A stretch of DNA of 64,000 nt from positions 1 to 64,000 of the forward strand of contig NZ_JAJONF010000003.1 of the NCBI RefSeq assembly GCF_021462265.1, written 5' to 3'. A program made the translations under genes and the position numbers. Under the pieces are notes generated by a model. The model saw only the letters and a list, made by a program, of their open reading frames with translations. It did not search any database and was not told where the DNA came from. This stretch comes from Streptomyces shenzhenensis. GTDB lineage: Bacteria > Actinomycetota > Actinomycetes > Streptomycetales > Streptomycetaceae. Of the stretch, positions 1-8,299 are shown piece by piece. Position 1 is the first letter of the stretch; every line of letters starts with the position of its first letter.

Positions 1-86
1 GAGGCGACTCGCGTCCGCTTTCCGTGCCTCGCCGTGACCACGGACGGCGTCAGGGCGCGGAACCGGCCCGGTGCCCTGGCGGCGGG

Positions 87-656
87 CTACTTCACCACCG
101 TCACCTTGGTGTCCGGCTCCGTGCCGAACGTCCACAGTGCCGCGCCGTCCGCCGTGCGCATCCGGATGCCGCTGGTCTGCTTGCCGGCGGCGGGCGGCGG
201 GGAGGAGCCGTCGACCGCGTTGGAGAAGGCGACCGACAGGCCCGACTTGGACGCGAAGTACAGGATGTGCTCGATCTGGACGCCGTCCGAGCCCGTCGTG
301 GACGCCAGGGTCTTGGAGATCGTGTAGGTGCCGGGGTCGGGAGAGACCGTCCCCGGCCACACCGTGAACGTGCGGGTCGCCTTGTCGCTCGCGTCGACCG
401 TCCACACCCGCCTGGCGCCGACCGAGTAGACGATACGGCGGCCGGTGCCGGAGGCCGCCGGTACGTCGGGTGCCTTGGCCGGGGCCGGGGACGCGGAGGG
501 GTGGGCGCCCGCCGACGCGCTCGCCGACGGGCGGACCGCCGCGGCCGTGGGGTGCGGCCCCTTGTCGGCCTGGACGGCGAGGAAGACGACGGCGACCGTC
601 GCCCCGGCCGTCAGACCGGTGACCCAGACCCAGGAGGGCAGCAGTCGGGCAGCCAC
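87..656 (-). CDS. Membrane-anchored secreted protein of unknown function
   Basis: The 189-residue product starts at GTG 656. A GGAGGAG ribosome-binding site ends 10 bases upstream. Residues about 8-28 form one hydrophobic segment (signal anchor). Residues about 37-70 are a Ala/Ser/Pro-rich linker typical of actinobacterial cell-wall-spanning regions. The C-terminal part, about residues 73-189, looks like a small globular extracytoplasmic domain rich in beta-type residues and without cysteines. I recognise no catalytic motif. It is transcribed on the same strand as fbiC and lies about 100 bases downstream of the fbiC stop. A shared transcript is possible, but nothing ties it to coenzyme F420. 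The function is unknown; the topology is the only firm statement. Confidence 0.7.
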   Translation of the reverse strand: MAARLLPSWVWVTGLTAGATVAVVFLAVQADKGPHPTAAAVRPSASASAGAHPSASPAPAKAPDVPAASGTGRRIVYSVGARRVWTVDASDKATRTFTVWPGTVSPDPGTYTISKTLASTTGSDGVQIEHILYFASKSGLSVAFSNAVDGSSPPPAAGKQTSGIRMRTADGAALWTFGTEPDTKVTVVK

Positions 657-754
657 GGGTACGCATCTCCTCCGCTAAGAGCGCTATGAGGGCCCCCGCC
701 CATTCGCACAGGGGTCGGATCATCGTACTGTGCGCTGCCCGCCCGGCCCGCCGC

Positions 755-3367
755 TCAGTCCAGCACCGGCAGCAGCTCCGGCAGGTGCCCGTCGGAGACC
801 GCCGCCGCCCGCTGCCGCTCCTCGGGGACCGGCCCGTACAGCGTCGTGCGCGGCTTCGCCGGGCGCCCGGCGGCCTCGGCCACGGCGACCAGGTCACGGA
901 CCGACTTGTACGAGCCGTACGACGACCCCGCCATCCGCGAGATCGTCTCCTCCATGAGCGTGCCGCCCAGGTCGTTCGCGCCCGAGCGGAGCATCTCGGC
1001 CGCACCCTCCGCGCCCAGTTTCACCCAGCTTGTCTGGATGTTCGGGATGTGGGGGTGGAGAAGGAGACGGGCCATCGCCGTCACCGCCCGGTTGTCGCGC
1101 GTCGTCGGGCCCGGCCGGGAGATGCCCGCCAGGTAGACGGGCGCGTTGGTGTGGATGAAGGGAAGCGTCACGAACTCCGTGAAGCCGCCCGTGCGCTGCT
1201 GGATGCCGGCCAGGGTGCGCAGGTGGCCCAGCCAGTGGCGGGGCTGGTCGACATGGCCGTACATCATGGTGGACGAGGAGCGGATGCCCAGCTCGTGGGC
1301 GGTGGTGACGACCTCGATCCAGGTGGCGGCCGGCAGCTTGCCCTTCGTCAGCACCCACCGCACCTCGTCGTCCAGGATCTCGGCGGCCGTCCCGGGGATG
1401 GTGTCGAGACCCGCTTCCCTCGCCGCCGTCAGCCACTCCCTGATCGACAGGCCGGTGCGGGTCGCGCCGTTCACCACCTCCATCGGCGAGAAGGCGTGCA
1501 CGTGCATGCCGGGGACGCGTTCCTTCACCGCCTTCGCGATGTCGAAGTACGCGGTGCCGGGCAGGTCGGGGTGGATGCCGCCCTGCATGCAGACCTCGAC
1601 CGCGCCGACCTCCCACGCCTGCTGGGCGCGATCGGTGACCTGGTCCAGGGAGAGGGTGTAGGCGTCCGCGTCCGTACGCCGTTGCGCGAAGGCGCAGAAA
1701 CGGCAGCCGGTGTAGCAGACGTTGGTGAAGTTGATGTTGCGGGTGACGATGTAGGTGACGTCGTCGCCGACGGCCGACTTCCGTACGTCGTCGGCGATCC
1801 GCGTCAGCGCGTCCAGCGCCGGGCCGTCCGCGTGGAAGAGGGCGAGGGCCTCGGCGTCCGTCAGCCTCGTGGGGTCGTCGGCCGCGGTGGCCAGGGCCTG
1901 GCGGACGTCCGTGTCGATGCGCTCGGGCGCCATCCCGGGGGCCGCCGCCTCGCGCAGCGCGCCCCAGTCGCCGTACACCTCGTCGAAGTCGTCGCGCCGG
2001 CCGGTCCTGCGGCCCTCGGTGTCGATGGCGGTGTGCAGGTCGGTGCGGCCGGAGGCGTCGAAGACCTCCTCGGGCTCCTGCCAGGGACGGCCCTCGACCA
2101 CCGCGTCCGGCAGCGCCAGTCCGGTCCGCGGGTCGGCGAGCGCGGCCACGTGCGGGCGCAGCCGCGGGTCCAGCCAGGGCTCGCCGCGGCGGACGAACTC
2201 CGGGTACACGCAGAGACGTTCCCGCAGCTCGAAGCCGGCGGCGCGCGACCTCGACGCCAGTTCCTCGATCTGCGGCCAGGGACGTTCCGGGTTGACGTGG
2301 TCGATGGTCAGCGGGGAGACCCCGCCCCAGTCGTCGATCCCGGCCGCGATCAGCCGCTCGTACTCTCCCCCAGACTCCGTCTGGGAGGGGCCCCCAACCA
2401 CGAGGTTCGGCGGGGCCTGGATGTTGCCGGCGGGGCCCATGACGAGGCGGGCGACGGCGACCGCGGCGACCAGCTCGTCCAGTTCCGCGTCCGGCATGCC
2501 GCGCATCGCCGTGTCCGGCTTGGCGCGGAAGTTCTGGATGATCAGCTCCTGGACGCCGTGGTACGACCGCGCGACGCGCCGCAGCGCGAAGAGGGACTCG
2601 GCCCGCTCCTCGTACGTCTCGCCGATGCCGATCAGGATGCCGGAGGTGAAGGGGACGGAGGAACGGCCCGCGTCCTCCAGGACCCGCAGCCGGACGGCGG
2701 GTTCCTTGTCCGGCGAGCCGTGGTGCGGGCCGCCGGGCTCGGACCACAGCCGGGTGGCGGTCGTCTCCAGCATCATGCCCATCGACGGGGCGACCGGCTT
2801 GAGCCGCTGGAAGTCGGTCCAGGACAACACGCCGGGGTTGAGGTGCGGCAGCAGGCCGGTCTCCTCCAGGATGCGGACGGAGACGGCGCGGACGTAGGCG
2901 ATCGTGTCGTCGTAACCGTGCGCGTCCAGCCACTCGCGCGCCTCGGGCCAGCGGTCCTCGGGCTTGTCGCCGAGGGTGATGAGGGCTTCCTTGCAGCCGA
3001 GGGCCGCGCCCTTGCGGGCGACGTCGAGGACCTCGTCCGGGGACATGAACATCCCGTGCCCGGCCCGGCGGAGCTTGCCGGGGACGGTGACGAACGTGCA
3101 GTAGTGGCACTTGTCACGGCACAGGCGGGTGAGGGGGATGAAGACGCTCTTCGAGTACGTGATGACACCGGGGCGGCCGGCCTGTTCCAGACCGGCGTCC
3201 CGGACCCGGGCGGCGGACGCGGCGAGGTCGTCCAGGGCCGCGCCGCGCGCCTGGAGCAGCACGGCGGCCTCGGCGACGTCGAGAGCGACGCCGTCCCGGG
3301 CGCGTTTGAGGGCGCGACGCATGGAGTTCTCGGTGGGGCCGGTTCCGGGGGTCGCGGAAGTCGTCAT
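755..3367 (-). CDS. fbiC: FbiC, 7,8-didemethyl-8-hydroxy-5-deazariboflavin (FO) synthase
   Basis: FbiC makes FO, the chromophore of coenzyme F420, from a ribityl-pyrimidine (flavin precursor) and tyrosine. It is the natural fusion of CofG and CofH. The 870-residue protein carries two radical-SAM cores: CRDKCHYC in the N-terminal CofG half (residues about 86-93) and CYTGCRFC in the C-terminal CofH half (about residues 556-563). Both have the CxxxCxxC spacing that binds the 4Fe-4S cluster. Length matches the fused actinobacterial family (about 860 residues). The ATG at 3367 has only a weak AAAGA-like site. One oddity is an extra Gly/Pro/Ser-rich stretch near residues 324-334. It corresponds to a palindromic G+C-rich insert in the DNA and keeps the frame. 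The protein is cytoplasmic. No other F420 gene is adjacent. Confidence 0.95.
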   Translation of the reverse strand: MTTSATPGTGPTENSMRRALKRARDGVALDVAEAAVLLQARGAALDDLAASAARVRDAGLEQAGRPGVITYSKSVFIPLTRLCRDKCHYCTFVTVPGKLRRAGHGMFMSPDEVLDVARKGAALGCKEALITLGDKPEDRWPEAREWLDAHGYDDTIAYVRAVSVRILEETGLLPHLNPGVLSWTDFQRLKPVAPSMGMMLETTATRLWSEPGGPHHGSPDKEPAVRLRVLEDAGRSSVPFTSGILIGIGETYEERAESLFALRRVARSYHGVQELIIQNFRAKPDTAMRGMPDAELDELVAAVAVARLVMGPAGNIQAPPNLVVGGPSQTESGGEYERLIAAGIDDWGGVSPLTIDHVNPERPWPQIEELASRSRAAGFELRERLCVYPEFVRRGEPWLDPRLRPHVAALADPRTGLALPDAVVEGRPWQEPEEVFDASGRTDLHTAIDTEGRRTGRRDDFDEVYGDWGALREAAAPGMAPERIDTDVRQALATAADDPTRLTDAEALALFHADGPALDALTRIADDVRKSAVGDDVTYIVTRNINFTNVCYTGCRFCAFAQRRTDADAYTLSLDQVTDRAQQAWEVGAVEVCMQGGIHPDLPGTAYFDIAKAVKERVPGMHVHAFSPMEVVNGATRTGLSIREWLTAAREAGLDTIPGTAAEILDDEVRWVLTKGKLPAATWIEVVTTAHELGIRSSSTMMYGHVDQPRHWLGHLRTLAGIQQRTGGFTEFVTLPFIHTNAPVYLAGISRPGPTTRDNRAVTAMARLLLHPHIPNIQTSWVKLGAEGAAEMLRSGANDLGGTLMEETISRMAGSSYGSYKSVRDLVAVAEAAGRPAKPRTTLYGPVPEERQRAAAVSDGHLPELLPVLD
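2364..2396. repeat. Palindromic repeat inserted in frame inside fbiC
   Basis: The sequence CCCAGAC-TCC-GTCTGGG forms a 7-bp hairpin flanked by C- and G-runs. It resembles small dispersed palindromic repeats that I associate, from memory, with Streptomyces genomes. It adds about 11 codons to fbiC (protein [11 protein letters not shown]) just before the conserved [15 protein letters not shown] region. The multiple of three keeps the reading frame open. The exact ends are my estimate. Confidence 0.5.
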
Positions 3368-3778
3368 TCTTTGAGCATACGTTCGGGTCCGGCGGGGTCA
3401 TCGGGGCCGGGGCGCGGGCGGCGCCGGCGGCAGGCGCCGGCGTGTCGTGGCTGGTCGAGACGGCCGGGCGGCCGACGAACACGGCTCGGCGGCAGGCCGC
3501 CGGAACGCCGGCGTTCCGCACCGGCGTCCGCCTGGCGGCATCGCCCCCGCCCGCCGGCCACGCGCGCCGCCCCCGCCCGCCGGCCACGAGCACAGGCTTC
3601 GGCCGGGTCCACGAGCGGACCGGAGTGGGCGGCCGACTGCTCCACTCGGGGGTACCGGCTGCCCGATCGGCGGTACGGGGGCCGATCGGGCACCTCCTCT
3701 TCCGCCCGGAGCCGCGAGGATGACCGGTGACTCACGTCGAAGTCGCGGAGGCCCGCGAGCGTCTGGAGAAACACACCT
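3368..3778. other. Intergenic region between divergent fbiC and ctaD
   Basis: These 411 bases hold no convincing gene. They contain a 21-bp exact direct repeat (3542-3562 and 3568-3588, offset 26) and several G+C-rich hairpins such as the one near 3420-3443. The promoters of fbiC (leftward) and ctaD (rightward) must lie here, but I cannot place their -35/-10 boxes with confidence. Confidence 0.5.
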
Positions 3779-5473
3779 GTGACTGTTCTCAACGATCCGG
3801 AGCACCCGGCTGCCGACTACTACGAGAGTGAAGTGCCACTCCGCGGGCGGCAGCCGGGCAATGTCGTCGTCAAATGGCTGACCACCACCGACCACAAGAC
3901 CATCGGCACGCTGTATCTGACCACGTCGTTCGCGTTCTTCCTGGTCGGCGGCGTCATGGCGCTGCTGATGCGTGCCGAGCTCGCCCGTCCCGGTCTGCAG
4001 ATCATGTCGAACGAGCAGTACAACCAGGCGTTCACGATGCACGGCACGGTCATGCTGCTGGTGTTCGCGACGCCGCTGTTCTCCGGCTTCACGAACTGGA
4101 TCATGCCGCTCCAGATCGGGGCGCCGGACGTCGCGTTCCCGCGGCTGAACATGTTCGCCTACTGGCTCTACCTGTTCGGCTCGACCATCGCCCTCGGCGG
4201 CTTCCTGACCCCGCAGGGTGCGGCCGACTTCGGCTGGTTCGCCTACTCCCCGCTCTCGGACGCGGTCCGCTCGCCGGGCCTCGGCGCCGACCTGTGGATC
4301 ATGGGTCTGGCCTTCTCCGGCTTCGGCACCATCCTCGGCGCGGTCAACTTCATCACCACGATCATCTGCATGCGCGCTCCCGGCATGACCATGTTCCGGA
4401 TGCCGATCTTCACCTGGAACGTGCTGCTGACCGCCGTCCTGGCCCTGCTGGTCTTCCCCGTCCTCGCCGCCGCGCTGTTCGCCCTGGAGGCGGACCGAAA
4501 GTTCGGCGCCCACGTGTTCGACGCGGCCAACGGGGGAGCACTGCTCTGGCAACACCTCTTCTGGTTCTTCGGACACCCGGAGGTGTACATCATCGCGCTG
4601 CCGTTCTTCGGCATCGTGACCGAGGTCATCCCGGTCTTCTCCCGCAAGCCGATCTTCGGCTACATGGGCCTGGTGGCCGCGACGATCGCGATCGCGGGTC
4701 TGTCCATCACGGTGTGGGCGCACCACATGTACGTCACCGGGGGTGTGCTGCTGCCGTTCTTCGCCTTCATGACCTTCCTGATCGCGGTCCCGACCGGGGT
4801 GAAGTTCTTCAACTGGATCGGCACCATGTGGAAGGGGTCGGTGTCTTTCGAGACGCCGATGCTGTGGGCGGCCGGCTTCCTCGTGACCTTCCTGTTCGGC
4901 GGTCTGACCGGTGTCATCCTGGCCTCGCCGCCGATGGACTTCCACGTCTCCGACTCGTACTTCGTGGTGGCCCACTTCCACTACACGGTCTTCGGCACGG
5001 TCGTCTTCGCGATGTTCGCCGGCTTCCACTTCTGGTGGCCGAAGATGACCGGCAAGATGCTCGACGAGCGCCTCGGCAAGATCACCTTCTGGACCCTGTT
5101 CGCCGGCTTCCACGGCACCTTCCTGGTCCAGCACTGGCTGGGCGCCGAGGGCATGCCCCGCCGGTACGCCGACTACCTGGCCACCGACGGCTTCACCGCG
5201 CTGAACACGATCTCGACGATCGCCTCCTTCGTGCTCGGCCTGTCGATGCTGCCGTTCCTCTACAACGTGTGGAAGACCGCCCGTTACGGCAAGCCGGTCG
5301 GCGTCGACGACCCGTGGGGCTACGGCCGTTCGCTGGAGTGGGCGACCTCCTGCCCGCCGCCGCGGCACAACTTCGTCACGCTGCCGCGGATCCGCTCCGA
5401 GTCCCCGGCGTTCGACCTGCACCACCCGGACATCGCCATGTCCGAGGCCGAGGCCCAGAGGCTCCACACATGA
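3779..5473 (+). CDS. ctaD: Cytochrome c oxidase subunit I, stand-alone copy
   Basis: This is the catalytic subunit of the aa3-type terminal oxidase (cytochrome c to O2, proton pumping). The 564-residue product has the expected 12 membrane segments. It shows the haem and copper ligands: the first haem-a histidine in TMHGTV (near residue 88), the CuB histidine and cross-linked tyrosine in GHPEVY (near 264-270), the two CuB histidines in WAHHMY (near 315), and the haem a3/a histidines in VAHFHY (near 399-401). GTG 3779 is the start that gives the normal N-terminus. Unlike the main oxidase operon, no ctaC, ctaE or qcr genes are nearby, so it is probably a paralogue. Its stop overlaps the next start by 4 bases (ATGA), implying coupled translation. 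Confidence 0.95.
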   Translation: MTVLNDPEHPAADYYESEVPLRGRQPGNVVVKWLTTTDHKTIGTLYLTTSFAFFLVGGVMALLMRAELARPGLQIMSNEQYNQAFTMHGTVMLLVFATPLFSGFTNWIMPLQIGAPDVAFPRLNMFAYWLYLFGSTIALGGFLTPQGAADFGWFAYSPLSDAVRSPGLGADLWIMGLAFSGFGTILGAVNFITTIICMRAPGMTMFRMPIFTWNVLLTAVLALLVFPVLAAALFALEADRKFGAHVFDAANGGALLWQHLFWFFGHPEVYIIALPFFGIVTEVIPVFSRKPIFGYMGLVAATIAIAGLSITVWAHHMYVTGGVLLPFFAFMTFLIAVPTGVKFFNWIGTMWKGSVSFETPMLWAAGFLVTFLFGGLTGVILASPPMDFHVSDSYFVVAHFHYTVFGTVVFAMFAGFHFWWPKMTGKMLDERLGKITFWTLFAGFHGTFLVQHWLGAEGMPRRYADYLATDGFTALNTISTIASFVLGLSMLPFLYNVWKTARYGKPVGVDDPWGYGRSLEWATSCPPPRHNFVTLPRIRSESPAFDLHHPDIAMSEAEAQRLHT

Positions 5474-5835
5474 CCGGCGCGGGACACCGGGTGGGCGGCG
5501 GACAGCCGGCGGGAGCCGGCAAGGACCTCGCCAACCAGGCCGAGGGATACCTGCTGTGGCAGGCCAGGATCGCCGAGGCCGAACAGCGGGCGCGGGAGTT
5601 CACCGGACGCATGGACTGGCTGACCACGTCCCAGCGCGACGAGGTCGAACGGCACCACGTCGAGGACAGCCTGCGCCGGGCGCGGCAGGATCTCGAACGG
5701 ATCGCCGCCCGGTGCCGTTCCCTGCGCGGCGAGTACGAGCAGCGGTACCGCTCGCTGCGCCTGCGCTGCGCGGGATGGACGCTGGCCGCCTGGGTGGGGC
5801 TGGTCCTGCTGGCGGCCGTGTCCCTGTTCCGCTGA
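5470..5835 (+). CDS. Small coiled-coil protein with a C-terminal membrane anchor
   Basis: The 121-residue product begins at ATG 5470, overlapping the ctaD stop (ATGA). Residues about 18-97 are highly charged and helical, with heptad-like spacing (segments such as [10 protein letters not shown] and [10 protein letters not shown]), which suggests a coiled coil. Residues about 100-118 are one hydrophobic helix ([18 protein letters not shown]) at the very C-terminus, so it is probably tail-anchored facing the cytoplasm. I do not recognise the family. Overlap with ctaD suggests it is made with this oxidase subunit and may help its assembly or placement; that is inference. Confidence 0.7.
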   Translation: MTGAGHRVGGGQPAGAGKDLANQAEGYLLWQARIAEAEQRAREFTGRMDWLTTSQRDEVERHHVEDSLRRARQDLERIAARCRSLRGEYEQRYRSLRLRCAGWTLAAWVGLVLLAAVSLFR

Positions 5836-5904
5836 CGGGACGGCCGACGCCGGGTCGCACGAGCGTGCAGGGGCGTTCGCCCAAGGGGCGGGGGGTTCCG
5901 TGAG

Positions 5905-5985
5905 ACGGCGGCCGCGGGTGGTTCGTGGCCGGCCGCGCAGTTCCCCGCGCCCCCGGAAGAGACGGGGCTGCGCCCCGCCTTCCCG
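5905..5985. repeat. G+C-rich dispersed-repeat-like sequence
   Basis: The stretch contains GCGCAGTTCCCCGCGCCCC followed by GGGGCTGCGCCCC. I recognise this combination as a common intergenic repeat in Streptomyces genomes (recall, not a search). It can fold into G+C-rich hairpins downstream of the small ctaD partner gene and could act as its terminator. Confidence 0.4.
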
Positions 5986-6015
5986 GCGTGCCGTGTGGTC
6001 GCCGTAGCGCCCTGG

Positions 6016-6123
6016 CTAGGGGCTGTCCGGCGGATCAAGTCGCAGGAAAGCAACGGTGACTGCCGGCCGAGGTGGGCGTGCCAGCCCCCGCGTCTGCGGC
6101 ATGATCCACCGGACAGCCCCTAG
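6016..6123. mobile_element. 108-bp MITE-like element with inverted ends
   Basis: Left end GGGCTGTCCGGCGGATCA (6020-6037) and right end TGATCCACCGGACAGCCC (6102-6119) are inverted repeats with 17 of 18 matches. Both are flanked outside by CTAG (6016-6019 and 6120-6123), a likely 4-base target duplication. The 64 bases between the repeats carry no gene. Ends of this type resemble those of Streptomyces IS5-like elements, so a full-size relative may mobilise it. The right CTAG supplies the TAG stop of the neighbouring DUF2165 gene. Confidence 0.75.
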
Positions 6124-6620
6124 GCGTCCCGGTCCGACGGGCTCACCTGGACGACGATGAGCGCGAGTCCGGTGAGCACCAGCACCCGGGTCGCGGCGTC
6201 CAGGCCGTTCCAGGTCTTGGACTGCCACATGGAGAACCACTCGCCGCCGATCCCGATGAACCCGGCGCCGAAGAGCAGCACGAGCATCAGCAGACCGTAG
6301 GTGGAGACGCGCCGCGCGCGGACGTTGTCACGGCGTACCCAGAGCCAGGTCCCGGCGATCAGCACAAGCGCGGCCAGCGTCTCCCACACGATGATGGCGA
6401 CGTAGGCGGCGTTCTCCAGGCCCTTGTCCGTGATGGACCGCCACATCAGGTCGTCGTCCTTGAACGTGGTGTCCATGGCCAGAACATGCTGGACGAAGGC
6501 CTGGTTGGTGCCGAAGTCAGTGATGTTCCCGAAGGCGACGAGGGCGATGTAGAGAGCGACCGTGCCGGTGAGAACGGCAGCGGCGAGCGAGAGCGCGCGA
6601 GGCGCGTGGGAGGTGGACAT
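6120..6620 (-). CDS. DUF2165-type small integral membrane protein
   Basis: The 166-residue product has four hydrophobic segments (about residues 10-30, 70-92, 107-128 and 143-160). The loop after the first segment reads GNITDFGTNQAFVQHVLAMD, and it has the internal motif FIGIGGEWFSMWQS, both typical of DUF2165 proteins. The function of the family is unknown. ATG 6620 is chosen because AAGGA lies 7 bases upstream; an alternative TTG at 6638 lacks this. The TAG stop is contributed by the CTAG flanking the MITE-like element, so the last residues (after VVQVSPSD) may be altered from the ancestral end. The gene is monocistronic and diverges from the aminotransferase gene. Confidence 0.8.
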   Translation of the reverse strand: MSTSHAPRALSLAAAVLTGTVALYIALVAFGNITDFGTNQAFVQHVLAMDTTFKDDDLMWRSITDKGLENAAYVAIIVWETLAALVLIAGTWLWVRRDNVRARRVSTYGLLMLVLLFGAGFIGIGGEWFSMWQSKTWNGLDAATRVLVLTGLALIVVQVSPSDRDA

Positions 6621-6768
6621 GGCACCGTCCTTCCCCAACTCGGCCGTTTACACCCCATGTTGACCGGCCACCGGGCGCGCCTGACGTCGTGCCGCCGCGG
6701 CGAACCGCTCGCACGCCGGTACCGTGGGTCGAGGTTTCGTGCGAAATGTGAAGTGCGAAGGGGGCCTT

Positions 6769-8214
6769 GTGGACACGGCAGACGCCACCGGAGGCATACG
6801 CGGCGACGGAGCGGAAGACCGCGGCGAGTTCGCGGAGTTGCGGACGCGAGAGTTCGGCTACCTCGACGAGGGCGGCCACACCTACCTCGACCACACCGGC
6901 GCCGGACTCCCGCCGCGCTCCCTCGTCATGGGCAGCGCCCGCCGGATCACCGGCGGACTGTTCGGCAACCCGCACTCCGAGAGCCCGGCCTCCCGCGCCT
7001 CCGGACTCCTGCTGGCCGAGGCCCGGCAGGCGGTGCTCCGCCACTTCAACGCCGATCCCGCCGAGTACGCCGTGGTCTTCACCCCGAACGCGACCGGCGC
7101 ACTGCGCCTGGTCGGTGAGGCCTACCCGTTCACCCGCGCCAGCAGGCTCGTGATGTCGCTCGACAACCACAACTCGGTCAACGGATTACGGGAGTACGCG
7201 CGGGCGCGCGGGGCCGCGACCGTGTACGTACCGGGCCTGCGCATCGACGAGGCGCGACTGCTCGCCGCCCTGTCCCCGCCCGGCCCGCGGCGCGGCGCCG
7301 GCGGCCTGCTCGCCTATCCGGCGCAGAGCAACTTCACCGGCGTCCAGCACTCCCTGGACTGGATCGACACCGCCCGGTCGCACGGCTACGACGTACTCCT
7401 CGACGCGGCGGCCTTCGCGCCGACCAACGTCCTGGACCTGAGCCGCCACCATCCGGACTTCACCGCCGTCAGCTGGTACAAGGTCTTCGGGCACCCCACC
7501 GGCATCGGCAGCCTGATCGCCCGCCGCGCGGCCCTGGCCAAGCTGCGCCGCCCCTGGTTCTCGGGCGGCACCATCTACGCCGTCAGCGCCCAGGCCCAGT
7601 GGCACGTGCTCGCCGCCGACGAGGCCGCCTTCGAGGACGGCACGGTCAACTTCCTCTCCCTGCCGGACGTGACCGCCGGACTCGCCTGGATCGACGGCAT
7701 CGGCATGCCCCGCATACACGCCCACGTCACCCGCCTAACCCACCAACTGCTCGCCGGCCTGCGGGAGTTGCGGCACAGCGACGGCTCCCCGCTGGTCCGG
7801 GTGTACGGCACCGACGGCGCGGAGGGCCGGGAAGGCGCCGGCGCGAACCGCGGCGGCACGGTCGCGCTGAACGTCCTCGGGGCGGACGGCCGGATCGTCG
7901 ACGAACGCGTCGTCACGCGCGACAGCGCCGCACACGGCATATCCCTGCGCACCGGGTGCTTCTGCAACCCGGGCGCCGGAGAGGAGGCGTTCGGTCTGCC
8001 CCTGGCCCGGCTGCGCTCGGCGGCCGAGCAGCAAGTGGGCTCCCTGGACGAGTACCTGGAGCTGCTGCGACTGCCTTCGGCGGGCGCCGTCCGGGTCTCC
8101 CTGGGCGTGGCGTCCCAGCCCAGGGACATCGAGACGTTCCTGGCCTTCCTCGCGCAGACCTACCGGGACCGGGTACCGGGGGTGGCCGGGCTGGCCGCGC
8201 GCGAGAGCTGCTGA
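6769..8214 (+). CDS. Class-V PLP aminotransferase / molybdenum-cofactor-sulfurase-like protein
   Basis: This is a fold-type I pyridoxal-phosphate enzyme of the cysteine-desulfurase group. SWYKVFGHPTGIG holds the PLP-binding lysine (about residue 241). The RTGCFCNPGAGEEAFG block near residue 400 is the cysteine signature of the Moco-sulfurase branch, with the candidate persulfide cysteine. The 481-residue length equals the NifS-like domain alone; no MOSC domain follows. GTG 6769 is preferred over 6724 because of the preceding GAAGGGGG site. The gene contains an in-frame TTA leucine codon at 7186-7188 (NGLREY). In Streptomyces this makes translation depend on the bldA tRNA, so expression is probably tied to development. 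The substrate is not evident from context. Confidence 0.85.
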   Translation: MDTADATGGIRGDGAEDRGEFAELRTREFGYLDEGGHTYLDHTGAGLPPRSLVMGSARRITGGLFGNPHSESPASRASGLLLAEARQAVLRHFNADPAEYAVVFTPNATGALRLVGEAYPFTRASRLVMSLDNHNSVNGLREYARARGAATVYVPGLRIDEARLLAALSPPGPRRGAGGLLAYPAQSNFTGVQHSLDWIDTARSHGYDVLLDAAAFAPTNVLDLSRHHPDFTAVSWYKVFGHPTGIGSLIARRAALAKLRRPWFSGGTIYAVSAQAQWHVLAADEAAFEDGTVNFLSLPDVTAGLAWIDGIGMPRIHAHVTRLTHQLLAGLRELRHSDGSPLVRVYGTDGAEGREGAGANRGGTVALNVLGADGRIVDERVVTRDSAAHGISLRTGCFCNPGAGEEAFGLPLARLRSAAEQQVGSLDEYLELLRLPSAGAVRVSLGVASQPRDIETFLAFLAQTYRDRVPGVAGLAARESC

Positions 8215-8254
8215 CCCCGGGGCACCTCACCGCGGGTCACCGGTCCGGGGATCA

Positions 8255-8299
8255 CCGGCCCGGGAACCGCCGGCCCGGGAACCGCCGGCCCGGGATCAC
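8255..8299. repeat. Three 15-bp tandem repeats
   Basis: The unit CCGGCCCGGGAACCG occurs at 8255-8269 and 8270-8284, with a third diverged copy from 8285. It fills the 81-base gap between the convergent aminotransferase and ABC-transporter stops. Self-complementary CCGGCCCGG units could serve as a bidirectional terminator. Confidence 0.7.

Noticed and set aside
686..3730. A 1,014-codon open frame antisense to fbiC
   Set aside because: It is the mirror of the high-G+C codon pattern of fbiC: Arg/Gly/Val-rich, with no recognisable domain. The radical-SAM motifs prove that the other strand is coding.
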